Counted from the stretch's first letter, positions 1 through 9,265 are shown. The stretch is DNA of 64,000 nt from Nostoc sp. CHAB 5824 (GCF_020829665.1 NZ_JAIVFT010000008.1:1-64000), one strand, 5' to 3'. The notes: generated by a model not told the origin, from the letters alone. Translations and numbers: made by a program.

Positions 1-159
1 TGTATGTGTCAGAAAATCAGTTATGTTCATTGGTTTGAGGAGATGATGTCAGGTTGACTATTTTAGACTTTTTAGAGTTAGTGTAGCTAGCTATGTAAAG
101 TTTTGTATCAGAATTCAACATTTCTGACCTAAATACTTACTATCTTTCTTCCTTCCTCC

Positions 160-188
160 TTCTGCCCTCTGCCTTCTGCCTTCTGCCT
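160..188. repeat. Heptanucleotide STRR array (TTCTGCC)
   Basis: Short tandem copies of a TTCTGCC-like heptamer, a class of short tandemly repeated repetitive sequence common between genes in heterocystous cyanobacteria. It lies just upstream of the globin fragment and is non-coding. Confidence 0.7.
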
Positions 189-237
189 TAAAGCGCGTAA
201 CCTTTCATCATCACCAAAAGTTGCCAAGACCCAAATT

Positions 238-597
238 ATGTTTCAAAATCATCCAGAAATCAGAGAGCAATTTGATATGTCTGCTCAAGCAGATGGTTCT
301 CAGCCTGCGAGGTTGGCTACAGCAGTTTATGGCTATGCTGCCCAAATTGATAATTTGCCTGCTTTAAAATCGATGGTTGAAAAAATTGCCCATCGTCATG
401 TGCAGACCCATGTTACACCAGAACAATATCCTATTGTTGGAGAAAGTTTACTGCAAGCAATGAAAGATGTTTTGGGGAAAGCAGCTACAGAAGAAGTAAT
501 GGCAGCTTGGACAGAAGCTTATCAGGTATTGTCTGAGGTGTTTATCAACAGAGAACATGACATATACAGAGATTCTCAATTGTGTAAAGTATGCTAA
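238..597 (+). pseudogene. Truncated globin domain of a flavohemoglobin
   Basis: The 119 residues match the middle and end of the globin domain of Hmp-type flavohemoglobins (nitric oxide dioxygenases). Seen: FQNHPE at the start of the fold, GSQPARLATAVYGYA, the proximal histidine region KIAHRHV, EQYPIVGESLL, and a final FINREHDIY. The first two globin helices are missing: the codons upstream of the ATG do not continue the family sequence. The FAD and NAD domains that should follow are also missing, and the frame stops soon after the globin fold. A free-standing haemoglobin is possible, but the missing N-terminal helices argue for a remnant. Confidence 0.75.
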
Positions 598-660
598 AAA
601 AATTTAACTTATAGTCCCTTCCTTGACAATTAACAGTTGGACGTAAGCGCAATCCAATTC

Positions 661-1332
661 TCAAAGATTGAGGTCGGACAATCCGGGATGATCATCGGGA
701 CGACGACCCAGTATCCAGTGGTATTTGCGTTCGCGTAGCGTCTCCTTCGGAGAATCGCTCTCCTGAATTGGCAGGTCATTGATGCTGGCAATACGTCGTC
801 GCATGAATGGCCACATCAGGATTTGCAACTTAATATGTGGGCCCCCTTTCGCTTTCGCCATCAAAGTGGTTACAGCCGTCATGTTACCGCCGACACTGTT
901 TCCGACTACTGCCAGATTTTTGCCATCAACATTAATCTCCTCACCATGCTCCGCTACCAAATGGGTAGCGGCATATACCTCATTTACAGCCTGCGGATAC
1001 TGAGCATCTGGAGTGCGAGTGTAGTTGACAAAGACCGCTGCAAAACCTGAAAGCACAACGAGATCGTGAACCATGCGCTTGTGCGTTGGATAATCGCCCA
1101 GCACCCAACCGCCGCCATGAATAAACATGAAAACAGGCAATATGCCTTGGACACCCTCAGGTCGCACGATGTTTAGCGTGATTGGATAACCGTCAGCCGT
1201 AATCGTCTTCTCAAACTCGTCAATGCCTGAAAGGTCTACTTTAACCGAAGCCTGTGCATTCACTAGCACTTGACGCGGATCGTCTGCGACTTCCAAAACT
1301 TTCACCGCTTGCGAGTTTGCTTGACTAATCAT
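661..1332 (-). pseudogene. C-terminally truncated acetyl-esterase-like alpha/beta hydrolase
   Basis: A hormone-sensitive-lipase/Aes-type esterase of 223 residues, against roughly 300 for the family. Seen: oxyanion-hole motif HGGGW near residue 73 and nucleophile motif GNSVGGN near residue 145. The cap-proximal strand LQILMWP follows, then homology fades: the stretch with the catalytic Asp and His is absent and the protein ends in an unrelated tail. A 32-nt small dispersed repeat lies in frame in that tail and adds eight residues. The protein is probably inactive. The start is an ATG preceded by AGGAGG-like bases. Confidence 0.75.
727..758 (-). repeat. Small dispersed repeat, HIP1 split by 24 nt
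   Basis: On the minus strand the copy starts GCGAT and ends CGC with 24 nt between, so removing the insert restores GCGATCGC. It is in frame in the truncated esterase; the local protein goes from ESDRKYHW to ESD plus eight residues plus RKYHW. Confidence 0.8.
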
Positions 1333-1460
1333 AAGTCCTCCTTGGATTTATAGATGGTGGATAATCTGTTGAAGTGGCACTGTCAAGTTAACTGGTTTAA
1401 CAGTGTTAATTGATGGGCAATGATCGTGGAATGACAATCACCTACTATTGACATCGCTTC

Positions 1461-1604
1461 CTAGTAGTCTGCCAACCCCAAGATGCGCTTGTGAGGGCTG
1501 GGGAAAGGGGAAAGGGATCCCCTGGATCCCCTGCCCCTTATCCCCACTTCGTGGGGGTCCCACCTTCCCCTTTACCCCGCCAAGTGAACTTGGCAAACTA
1601 CTAG
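1461..1604. repeat. CTAGTAGT-ended dispersed repeat, copy A
   Basis: A 144-bp element with inverted ends CTAGTAGT and ACTACTAG. It contains a CCAAC..GATGCGCTTGTGAGGG block followed by G/A-rich and C/T-rich arms. Related copies lie near 3754-3814, 25397-25456 and 63333-63439. It abuts the broken end of the alpha/beta-hydrolase fragment at 1611-1733, so it may mark the event that broke that gene. Confidence 0.7.
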
Positions 1605-1610
1605 TCGAGA

Positions 1611-1733
1611 TTATTTCCTACTGGGTGAGGTCGGGAAGCCGTGCAACAGGAGAATTGTCGGATTATTGCGAGAACCAGCTTCTCGATAAAAGATATCTAA
1701 ACCATCAATCTTGATCGTGTGAAATGTGGTCAT
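1611..1733 (-). pseudogene. N-terminal fragment of an alpha/beta hydrolase
   Basis: Forty codons from an ATG that match the start of epoxide-hydrolase/haloalkane-dehalogenase-like alpha/beta hydrolases: MTTFHTIKIDGLDIFYREAG, then NPTILLLHGFPTS with the HGFP oxyanion motif. The frame closes at the border of dispersed repeat copy A, and no nucleophile elbow follows. It reads as the surviving 5-prime end of a gene cut by the repeat. Confidence 0.7.
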
Positions 1734-1862
1734 GAGTTTACTCCTTGTCCGTTGCTACAAGTGATGAAATTGTGGTGTGAAATTCATCGTCAGTGATTAC
1801 CCATAACTAAAACTCGTTGCTTTAGGTAAGTCCTGGTAGTTTTACGGTAATTCGTCGTGTTG

Positions 1863-2354
1863 TCATTGCTTAGAAGGCGGGGGAATAATCTCGATGCCGT
1901 ACTTAGGTGAAGTAGTGAGGATTTTATCTAAGTCTTCAGGACTCAATGGTGGGGCAGATGTAATTTGACCATTCACCGCCTTTCCAACTTCGGCAATAAA
2001 TTTCTCAAATCCAGTGGGTGTCACCCAAACCAATAGTTTGGCAGGTACAGAAGTCGTATTGGTAAATCGATGAAGCTGACCTTTGGGCGAATGGAGGAAG
2101 GTTCCACCTGTTGCAACAAGGGTGCGATCGTCAAGCTGGAATTCAATCTCTCCATCTTGAACATAAAATGATTCATTTTCTCTGGTGTGCCGATGGGTCG
2201 GCGTACCACCTTGAGGTGCAACGATTACCTCACAAAGCGCATAGGCTTCCCCTGTCTCTTCACCAATTGCTTTGAAGGTATAGAGGTCTTGACCAAAGTA
2301 ATAAGAACGACCTTGATCCGGTTGAAGAAAAAATCCGTTTTGATGAATTGTCAT
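1863..2354 (-). CDS. Cupin-domain protein, quercetin-dioxygenase-like
   Basis: A single-domain cupin of 163 residues. Motif 1 is visible as HRHTRENESFYVQDGE, supplying two His and one Glu metal ligands. Motif 2 is HSPKGQLHRFTN with the third His. The order matches small quercetin 2,3-dioxygenase-like cupins, which bind a divalent metal; the true substrate cannot be told from sequence. It looks complete, unlike the fragments around it. The ATG is followed by an unusual hydrophilic N-terminus and no signal peptide, so the product is cytosolic. Confidence 0.85.
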   Translation of the reverse strand: MTIHQNGFFLQPDQGRSYYFGQDLYTFKAIGEETGEAYALCEVIVAPQGGTPTHRHTRENESFYVQDGEIEFQLDDRTLVATGGTFLHSPKGQLHRFTNTTSVPAKLLVWVTPTGFEKFIAEVGKAVNGQITSAPPLSPEDLDKILTTSPKYGIEIIPPPSKQ

Positions 2355-2417
2355 TGCAACTACTCTCCTTTTTTAGTTGGGTTTCGTGCCTCAACCCAGT
2401 CTACACAAGCCCTACAT

Positions 2418-3062
2418 TTAATTCCATCTATCTACTTCCCGCTGGAAATAGTCGCGCCAACTTTCGGGTAAAGCTTCAAGTTGAGCAGCACGGCGAAGTA
2501 ACTCTGGATTGTCCTGCTCACGCACATAAAGTTGAGTGATATCGGCAACCGTAATTTTGTTATCATCCCGGCTCACCAACTCTAAAGTGTCTCCAGCTCC
2601 GACTTCGCCCTCTTGCAAAACACGGAAGTAAAATCCGGTTCGACGACTCGCGAGAAATCGTTTAACCATATCAGGTCGTCCAAACCGAATTCCAAGTTTG
2701 TAGCAGGGCAGGCGAGGTTGTGTCACCATTAACGTTACAGTGCTGATACTAAAGCGATCGCCAATGTTCACTTCCTCTTCTCTGAGTCCAGTGGTCGTGA
2801 AATTTTCACCAAAGATACCTAGCGGCAACTCTGTGTCAGGTAATTCACCTCGCCAGTAATCGTAATGCTCGAACGGGTATACATAGACCGCTTTGTCTAA
2901 TCCTCCATGAACGGTTAGATCAGCCTGTCCATCCCCGTCTAAATTAAGCGACCGCAGCATCACGCGATCATTAACTGGCTCTTTAAAGATTCCAGTGCTA
3001 ACTGTTTTCCCTTTCCAGTCCACTTTACATGGAAGCCCTACGTTGACAGAAATGAGTTTCAT
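2418..3062 (-). CDS. MOSC-domain protein, YiiM-like
   Basis: A 214-residue protein of the MOSC family with the C-terminal 3-alpha extension of E. coli YiiM, which reduces N-hydroxylated bases with a molybdenum cofactor. Seen: the opening KLISVNVGLP, the HGGLDKAVYVYPFEHYDYW block, GENFTTTGL, and the conserved cysteine in QPRLPCYKLGIRFG that ligates Mo. The C-terminal DITQLYV...LLRRAAQLEALPESW matches the 3-alpha part. I start at the ATG of MKLIS rather than an upstream TTG. Length is as expected for the family. It is separated from the cupin gene by about 60 bp and may be co-transcribed with it. Confidence 0.88.
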   Translation of the reverse strand: MKLISVNVGLPCKVDWKGKTVSTGIFKEPVNDRVMLRSLNLDGDGQADLTVHGGLDKAVYVYPFEHYDYWRGELPDTELPLGIFGENFTTTGLREEEVNIGDRFSISTVTLMVTQPRLPCYKLGIRFGRPDMVKRFLASRRTGFYFRVLQEGEVGAGDTLELVSRDDNKITVADITQLYVREQDNPELLRRAAQLEALPESWRDYFQREVDRWN

Positions 3063-3312
3063 CTTTAACTCCAAAGTTTTGGACTATATTCGATTAGTTC
3101 CTCGCGAAACATGGGAGGCGCTGTTCAAACCCGTGCCCTCAATGCGCTGGACAATTACGCAATCTGTCTTGTTCTATGGGAAACCATGAAAGTCGTTGAA
3201 CAATAGCTTTCGATCAGATCGTACTGACCTGCGGTAGTGGTGTGATTGGCAATGATGGTGAGGCGAGAGCCAAAAAATCAGAGAGATTGTGCCATGAGAT
3301 TGCTCCTGTTGA

Positions 3313-3606
3313 TTAGTTGCTTGCGTAATAAGCAATAATTTTGGTTGTGTGGTTAAAAATCAGGAAAATTAATGATTTGCAGTAATAATAGCTAGCTGCC
3401 ATCAATTGCTCAATATTCCAGCGATGCCTGCGGCGGGCTACGCCTACGCTATACGGAATTCTATCAATAAATAGTGTTGGGGTAGCCATTACTCCACTGG
3501 ATAATCCACTTTTAATATCTTCATTGATGCGATCAATGTACACTTTTTTGGATATATTTTGCAGAAATTGGGAAATATCAAGCCCTAAATTATTGGCATA
3601 CTCCAC
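3313..3606 (-). pseudogene. C-terminal fragment of a DsbA-like thioredoxin-fold protein
   Basis: About 97 residues resembling the end of DsbA-family/disulfide-bond proteins: EYANNLGLDISQF, YIDRINEDIKSGLSSGV, then the cis-Pro region ATPTLFID. The N-terminal half with the CxxC motif is missing; upstream sequence is instead a histidine-kinase scrap in another frame. A reverse-oriented 29-nt small dispersed repeat sits in frame (3421-3449); without it the protein would read IPYSDRWNIEQL, close to the family ending. The last 25 residues are aberrant. The GTG start is only the first available codon. Confidence 0.65.
3421..3449 (+). repeat. Small dispersed repeat, HIP1 split by 21 nt
   Basis: GCGAT, 21 nt, then CGC. 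It lies antisense in the DsbA-like fragment, yet leaves the frame open and adds seven residues net. It differs by one base from the copy in metX. Confidence 0.85.
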
Positions 3607-3611
3607 CAGAT

Positions 3612-3692
3612 ATGAATCGTCAGTTGTGCTCCAATCTGTTCTGCACGCTCACTCATTCCCAACAATCCAAATGTGCCAATAGTTTTGCATCC
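3612..3692 (-). pseudogene. Scrap of a NarL-type sensor histidine kinase ATPase domain
   Basis: A frame reading TIGTFGLLGMSERAEQIGAQLTI matches the G2-box region of HATPase domains in NarX/LiaS-like kinases (GLLGMRERA.. is typical). Nothing before or after continues the domain. It is fused end to end with the DsbA-like fragment, another sign of rearrangement. Confidence 0.4.
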
Positions 3693-3753
3693 ATTGCTCC
3701 AAAGACTCTGCTCCAAAGACTCTGCGCCAAAGTCTTTTAAGAGGTTTTAAATT

Positions 3754-3814
3754 CCTTACCCTTTCCCCTTTCCCCAGCCCTCACAAGCGCATTTTTGGGT
3801 TGGCAGACTACTAG
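3754..3814. repeat. CTAGTAGT-ended dispersed repeat, copy B (partial)
   Basis: Opposite orientation to copy A: CCCTTTCCCC and AGCCCTCACAAGCGCATTTT, then GGGTTGGCAGACTACTAG. One CTAG end is clear, the other is missing. Just upstream (about 3693-3735) is a short imperfect tandem repeat of CTCCAAAGACTCTG. Confidence 0.6.
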
Positions 3815-3897
3815 AAGGTTCTCTTTATTTGCTTGGTAATCATGCTACTCGCGCGTTAATGCCTGATAATTAATAAGACAATTTACAGAGAGCAAAG

Positions 3898-4878
3898 ATG
3901 CAGACTCTCCAAAAACTCTCCCTCCCAAGCATGGGCTGCGGGACTTGGGCCTGGGGCAACCAAGTGCTCTGGGGATATAACGAAAGTATGGATGACCAGT
4001 TGCAAGCCGTCTTTAACCTTTGTGTAAGCAACGGCGTGACTTTATTTGATACTGGTGATTCTTACGGAACTGGGAGATTGAATGGTCGCAGTGAGCTCCT
4101 TCTGGGACGATTCAGCCGAGAATATGTAGGTTCAAGCAAAGAAAATATTTGTATTGCTACTAAAATTGCTGCTTATCCGTGGAGATGGACACGCCAGTCA
4201 ATGGTAATGGCTTGCAAGTCATCTGCCCAACGCCTGGGAAGAAACGTAGATTTGGTACAGATGCACTGGTCTACAGCGAATTATGCTCCTTGGCAAGAGG
4301 GAGGGCTGTTAGATGGTCTTGCCGATTTGTATGAGCAAGGACTGGTTAAGGGAGTAGGGCTATCTAATTATGGGCCTAAGCGGCTGAAGCAAGTGCAGAA
4401 AAAGTTTGCTGAACGAGGCGTTCCGATTACTACTTTGCAAGTTCAATACTCTTTGTTGTCTACATATCCTGTCACCCAACTAAAGCTCAAAGACCTTTGT
4501 GATGAGTTGGGAATTAAACTAATTGCCTATAGCCCTCTAGCTTTGGGGTTACTGACAGGAAAATACTCTGAGCAAGGCCCTTTGCCTAAAGGCATCCGAG
4601 GTCTGCTATTTAGGCAGATATTACCAGGAATGCGATCACTTTTGGCATGTTTGCAAGAGGTGGCACAGTCCAAAAACAAAACGATGTCACAGGTAGCAAT
4701 TAATTGGTGCATCTGTAAAGGAACCATTCCTATCCCTGGAGCAAAGAGCGTGGAACAGGCGAGGGAGAATATTGGTGCATTGGGTTGGCTATTAGACGCC
4801 AGTGAGATTGCAGAGTTGGATAGGGCGGCGGCGAATGCAGACAAAAAGATGGTACAAAATATTTTTCAAACTAAGTGA
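3898..4878 (+). CDS. Aldo/keto reductase
   Basis: A 326-residue NADP(H)-dependent aldo/keto reductase with a full TIM-barrel set. The catalytic tetrad is visible: D51 and Y56 in FDTGDSYG, K89 in ATKIAAYPWR and H123 in QMHWS. The barrel continues with VKGVGLSNYG, LQVQYSLL, IAYSPLALGLLTGKY and the cofactor-binding IPIPGAKSVEQARENIGA. The nearest relatives by eye are the cyanobacterial/plastid-type AKRs, some of which reduce pyridoxal; the substrate is not determinable. It starts at an ATG after an AGAG-rich leader and stands alone downstream of repeat copy B. Confidence 0.92.
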   Translation: MQTLQKLSLPSMGCGTWAWGNQVLWGYNESMDDQLQAVFNLCVSNGVTLFDTGDSYGTGRLNGRSELLLGRFSREYVGSSKENICIATKIAAYPWRWTRQSMVMACKSSAQRLGRNVDLVQMHWSTANYAPWQEGGLLDGLADLYEQGLVKGVGLSNYGPKRLKQVQKKFAERGVPITTLQVQYSLLSTYPVTQLKLKDLCDELGIKLIAYSPLALGLLTGKYSEQGPLPKGIRGLLFRQILPGMRSLLACLQEVAQSKNKTMSQVAINWCICKGTIPIPGAKSVEQARENIGALGWLLDASEIAELDRAAANADKKMVQNIFQTK

Positions 4879-4955
4879 AATTTCCAGGTTGCTGAATTTA
4901 AATATGAACTATTGCAAAAACCTGGTTTAAGTCTGAGAAGAAAAATGCTTAGATT

Positions 4956-7262
4956 GATCCCACATTTCGCACTTCAAGTTGAAGTTTAAATAGATTACAG
5001 TCAAGAAAAAAGCAAGAAATGACGATAATTAAGAAAACAAAACTAAATTAATTTACGGTGTGAAGAGAAATAATTAAATATCTTATATTTGACTTATAAA
5101 ATAGCACTAAAAATTGGAGGAACAATTACTATTTCTTCGGATATTGATAAATTATTATTCACTCTCTAGATTTCTTGAGATTAAGAAAGTAGATAATATT
5201 TTTGACAAGATGATGGCAGACAATTCAAAATAAAATGGCGTTCTGACGTTAAATTAATAACTTGACTAACACCATTTAAAGTTAAAAGATGAATTCCTTG
5301 AAAACATTGAAATACCCATTTTAATGTTGGACTAATCGTTAACTTACCTAGTTGATTTTTGATTCCGATTTTGATTCGTTTTAAGCTATTTCTGAGTTCC
5401 CTTTGACCAAGATTATAAACTAACAAGCACAAAGACATTAAAAATAACATTGTCTCGATTCGTTCGGGGTTTTCTACAAATAAACTATCAGCAAAAAATA
5501 AAGGGTCTTTTAAGAATCTAAATCCTCTTTCACAAGACTGTTGATTTTTATAATTTTTCAGAATTTCTGATGGCTCTAATTTATTATCATCAACTAAATT
5601 AGTTGCTAAAATAAATTTTCCAGCTTCTCTTCTTCGTATTTCTATCTCTTCTGGTTTTTCGTAACCCATTCCTTCCATTTTATAAAAAATCTTATTGTCT
5701 TTAGATTTACTTTCAATAAGTTTAACTTCTTTAATTTCAAATAACTTCAATTTTTTATTGACGACTTTTAGCTTGTATTGAGCTTGCTCGGAAGTGGCAA
5801 AATTTTCTTTTTTTAATTCTTTGAGCAGCTTTTCAACTTTTTATCTAGCTTTTCTAAATCACTTTCTTTTCTATTTTGACTTTCTACTATTAGCCAAATT
5901 TGCTTAATCCCACCATAATTTACTATTTCTTCCTTCCATTTGTATCCCTCTAAATTTAAGCTCCCTCTTCTGTTTATTTGTAAGTATTTAGGTGTTTAAA
6001 AACCAGTCACAGAGCCAGTTTCAAAATTGAGTTTCGCTTATTAACATACCTTTAGTCGCAATAAGGCACGAAAATATAGTCGTTACGCAATTTTTATTGA
6101 GAATATAAATTTGTGACTAATTCCCGGAAACCTTTATCAGCAAAAGATTGTAGAGATTTTGGTATGACCTGAATCCTTACGTTTATTTCTTTTTCGTCTA
6201 TCTCTTCTATCTCTACATTTTGAACTAGCTCTTGCGCCTTTTTAATTGTCATTGGTACTCGGGTTATCCATTTTAAATGCTCAATCAATTGGAGATTATC
6301 TTGGCTATATAAGGCGCTATCACAGACCATAATACTATCAAAATTTATTTGTTTTTTAAACTCTACTAAGATTTTCCCAAATACGGCTTTATCCGCTTCA
6401 TTACCATCTCCCGCTCTCATTAATAATGGGATGTCTCCATCACTACTCGTTATTAAATCTAAAACACATTGTTTCAAATCTGGTCATGATCGCAAGAATA
6501 TCCTTTGGTTATAATTATTGGTCTTTCTCTGATTACTTCTGATTCTTTTTCCTGATTATCTTCACTATTATATTTTCCATGTAGATGAAACGATGTCGCA
6601 TCCAGATGTGAGTATTTTGTATCTATTTTGAATTTTTTAATTACTGATAATCCAATTTCTATAAACAGATTATTCAATCCATATTTATATAATTTATCCA
6701 TGACTCTTCCAATTTTATCATCATTTATATAATCATTTTTTATATCTTTCCCCAATAATATTTCTATTCCTTTATCATCAAAAAATTGACTAAATAGATA
6801 TAAAGGTCTTGATACAAACCCTAATCCGTTGAGCAAAATAGCTTTTACTAATATTCCTGATGAAATTTTTTCCCGAACATCTATTCCTAATTTGGAGGTG
6901 ATTATTTCAACTATTCCTATTTCATCAATTAGACCAGCTACTATTCCTAAGTGATCTAAGTTTTTAATCTCAATGTCTTTTTTTTGATAATCCATTTTTT
7001 GGGTGAGATTTTATTTATGAAAGTTTGATTCCTAATTCTCTCACTTTTTTTGATCATCCCTATTTCTTTCGCAGCAAAAATACTTATCATCCCACTTTTT
7101 GTACTTCACTTTGTAACATACTAAAATGACCAAATATAGCGATCACTATAGGTATCGTCCAACCAACAATTATTCTCAGCATTAATACTTAATAATATGA
7201 ATATTCTTAGTAACTATTTTTGTATTATTTATAATACGTTTTGAAGTGCGGAAGATGGGATT
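4956..7262 (-). mobile_element. Degenerate IS1634-family insertion sequence
   Basis: About 2.3 kb bounded by imperfect inverted ends: 4956-4977 reads GATCCCACATTTCGCACTTC and 7241-7262, reverse-complemented, reads AATCCCATCTTCCGCACTTC. The interior is one transposase gene on the minus strand, broken by frameshifts, so the element cannot move by itself. It is clearly more AT-rich than the flanking genes. No target duplication could be assigned with confidence. Confidence 0.8.
5181..6995 (-). pseudogene. Broken IS1634-family DDE transposase
   Basis: Three blocks in different frames rebuild one transposase. Block 1 (6474-6995) has the start EIKNLDHLGIVAGLIDEIG and the first Asp in SHLDATSFH. 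Block 2 (6094-6477) continues with DLKQCVLDL, GDGNEADKAVF and the second Asp in MVCDSALY. Block 3 (5181-5750) has the Glu in QQSCERGFRFLKDPLF. The first break is a one-base deletion near 6478, where CAT CGA CCA would be expected. The second is near 5840, and the region 5990-6093 does not continue the family at all. All three DDE residues survive, but on separate frames. Confidence 0.85.
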
Positions 7263-7320
7263 GATAGAAATATCGACATAAATCTCTTAATTATGTCTGT
7301 GCGATCGCCTCCAGGCCTGC

Positions 7321-8017
7321 TCATTCTTTAGCAAAAGTCAAGTCCCTTTCAATTATCTTGGCACCTCTTAGGTTAGCCCCACTCAAATTGCACAAGTGAA
7401 AATTTGCCCCTCTTAGGTCTGCTAGTGCTAGATTGGCTCCTCTTAAGTCTGCATTAGTGAGGTTAACTTCACTTAAGTTAGCACCACTTAGGTTAGCCCC
7501 CCTCATATCAGCTAGTTGCAGGTCTGCCCCTTTTAGGTTTGTCCTTATTAGGTTTGCTTTACTTAGATCGGCTCCATTTAAATTTAGCTTGACTTAGGTC
7601 TGCCGCCGTTAAATCAGCTTTACTTAGATTGGCTTGACTTAGGTCTGCCCAACTCAACTTTGCATAACTTAGGTTAATTTCACTCAGCTTCACTGATGCA
7701 AGTACTGCACACCGCAAATTAGCATTAATAAAATTTCTTTCTCCGATTGCATAACGGCGTAAAATTTCATCAGTTGTTAGTCTGTCTAAAACAGCTTTTG
7801 ATGCGCCTTGATAACACCATGTAACTTCTAATAGTTTGGTAGCAGTGTTAACAGCTACCTCATCACAGTTAGCTATTTTCACACCATTGCAGCCATCCCA
7901 CTGACCGTTAAGCATGAAGGCAATTTCACTAGCGGCAGCAATTGAGTCAAATAGTAAAATAGATTCTTTGTGTTGCTTTAACCAGCTATTCCAACCAATC
8001 GAGATAATATTTTTCAT
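7321..8017 (-). pseudogene. Pentapeptide-repeat protein with a single frameshift
   Basis: The N-terminal 90 residues are unrecognised (MKNIISIGWNSWLKQHKES...; LTTDEILRRYAIGERNF precedes the repeats). From there A(D/N)LSxA-type pentapeptides form a right-handed beta-helix. At about 7576-7585 one extra A in an A/T run breaks the frame: ADLSQA should go on to NLNGADLSKANLIRTNLKGADL, and the other frame carries exactly this and further repeats to the stop at 7321. Repaired, it would be about 230 residues. This may be a recent mutation, phase variation, or a sequencing error. Function unknown; the family is cytosolic or periplasmic, and no signal is seen. Confidence 0.8.
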
Positions 8018-8184
8018 TTCTATAAGTTTTGGCGCGTTAAGTAACGATTACGGCTCTAACTTCAAGATATTAATAAACTCTGCTGTACTCTACCTCTGTC
8101 TTGAGTTATTTATTCAAGGTTAATTCCACCAGTACAAAAGACTAGGCTTCGTTTTTCAACACTGCCTCTTTTTTGCGCCAGTTA

Positions 8185-8246
8185 GTGACAGAGCGCTGCA
8201 CAAAGACCTACAACACTGATGCAGCCCATTTACAGCGCTCTGTCAC
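8185..8246. repeat. 14-bp perfect inverted repeat
   Basis: GTGACAGAGCGCTG at 8185-8198 pairs perfectly with CAGCGCTCTGTCAC at 8233-8246 across a 34-nt loop. There is no T-run. It could be the two ends of a tiny mobile repeat or a structured RNA. A related TTACAGCGCTCGGTCATCGC occurs near 8884. Confidence 0.6.
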
Positions 8247-8293
8247 AAAGGAGTTACAATCGGCTTAAGTACAAACTCTGCAATAACTAAGTT

Positions 8294-8476
8294 CTAAACT
8301 GCTGAGTTTGAGCGTTCTATTTGCTGCCGGATGGTATCAATAGAAGCATTAATGCCAGCTAGTTTGGACTCTAAATCATCTCGCATCCAAATCAAGAATT
8401 TTAATTTCCGCTCTAAGCTAGCTTTGTGCGAAATGGGTTCGCTTCCATAACAGGCATTACCCCAAAAAGGAAACAT
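8294..8476 (-). CDS. Small protein with a C-terminal coiled coil
   Basis: Sixty residues. The start MFPFWGNACYGSEP is followed by a heptad-like helix LERKLKFLIWMRDDLESKLAGINASIDTIRQQIE. Short proteins with a W/G-rich cysteine-containing start and a helical tail occur widely in bacteria, but I cannot name a family. The ATG has an AGAGGT ribosome site. Function unknown. Confidence 0.5.
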   Translation of the reverse strand: MFPFWGNACYGSEPISHKASLERKLKFLIWMRDDLESKLAGINASIDTIRQQIERSNSAV

Positions 8477-8969
8477 AGTTTACCTCTGTATTTAGCTTTT
8501 GTAACAGTGCAATATATTGCACTACTACACTACATTATGACTAATCACAATCAGACTGGTGTGTGTAACAACCGACCTAAATTGTTCGTGCTTAACGAAC
8601 TTTGCTAAAAGTTATCTATTGAACTAGTAGAGTTTCCCATACGGCGATCAACTTTTTCCATTCGTCCTTTAAGAAAAAGTTGAAGTGACGGCGGCACTTC
8701 AATTGAAGACAGAAAGATTCTACCAATTTGGCATTACAAGTCTCTGTTTTGCAGTTTAAATAAGATATCAAGAGAACGGGACAGCCCAAAGGTTACACGA
8801 GGAATGGTTTACCTATGCCTCAGTAACTCCACAAATCGCCAGTTGTTGACCCAACGCTGTAGAATATTTTCTTAGGCAACTTACTTACAGCGCTCGGTCA
8901 TCGCAACTCTTGGAGACGCTGCGCGAACGCTACAACTGGCTAGTAATTTACTAGAAAATACATAGCAAT

Positions 8970-9092
8970 TAGACCTCTTGCAAAATAGTTTTGCACTCTT
9001 GGAGGAAAGGGAAAAGCTTAAAGGGAAAGGGTTTTTTTGAGCCGCTTTCCCCCCTTACCCTTTTTCTCTACTTCTGCAAGAAGTCCATTGAT
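8970..9092. repeat. Hairpin-ended dispersed repeat
   Basis: The left end GACCTCTTGCAAAA and right end CTTCTGCAAGAAGTC are imperfect inverted copies around G/A-rich and C/T-rich arms (GGAAAGGG..., ...CCCTTTTTC). It resembles MITE-like elements between Nostoc genes. Confidence 0.55.
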
Positions 9093-9192
9093 AAGTCTAT
9101 CTACTAGTTCGATTTGGTAGACATCCCTGCTGGTATATTTTCTCTTTTCTCTACGAGACAGTATGCGGATGGTTGAATTAAGAAAATGAAGC

Positions 9193-9218
9193 GCGATGCC
9201 TACGGCGGTAAACTACGC
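9193..9218 (+). repeat. Small dispersed repeat, HIP1 split by 18 nt (non-coding)
   Basis: GCGATGCCTACGGCGG... ends ...CTACGC. This is the metX-type repeat with three bases fewer, in an intergenic position. Confidence 0.7.
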
Positions 9219-9265
9219 ACTTCATAAAATGGGAACCATGTTATATAATTGCGTTCCTCACCGCC

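Larger units (their letters stand above)
8477..9265. other. Intergenic stretch, repeats only
   Basis: No gene seen over about 790 bp. It holds a diverged small dispersed repeat (8909-8936 region), a hairpin-ended G/A-C/T repeat (8970-9092) and an 18-nt-insert HIP1 repeat (9193-9218). Confidence 0.6.

Noticed and set aside
1448-1714. 88-codon plus-strand frame
   Set aside because: It runs through dispersed repeat copy A and antisense to the alpha/beta-hydrolase fragment; Pro/Gly-rich artefact.
8909-8936. Complete HIP1-splitting repeat
   Set aside because: It resembles the 24-nt type (GGAGACGCTGCGCGAACGC) but the left GCGAT is degraded, so it was not counted among complete copies.
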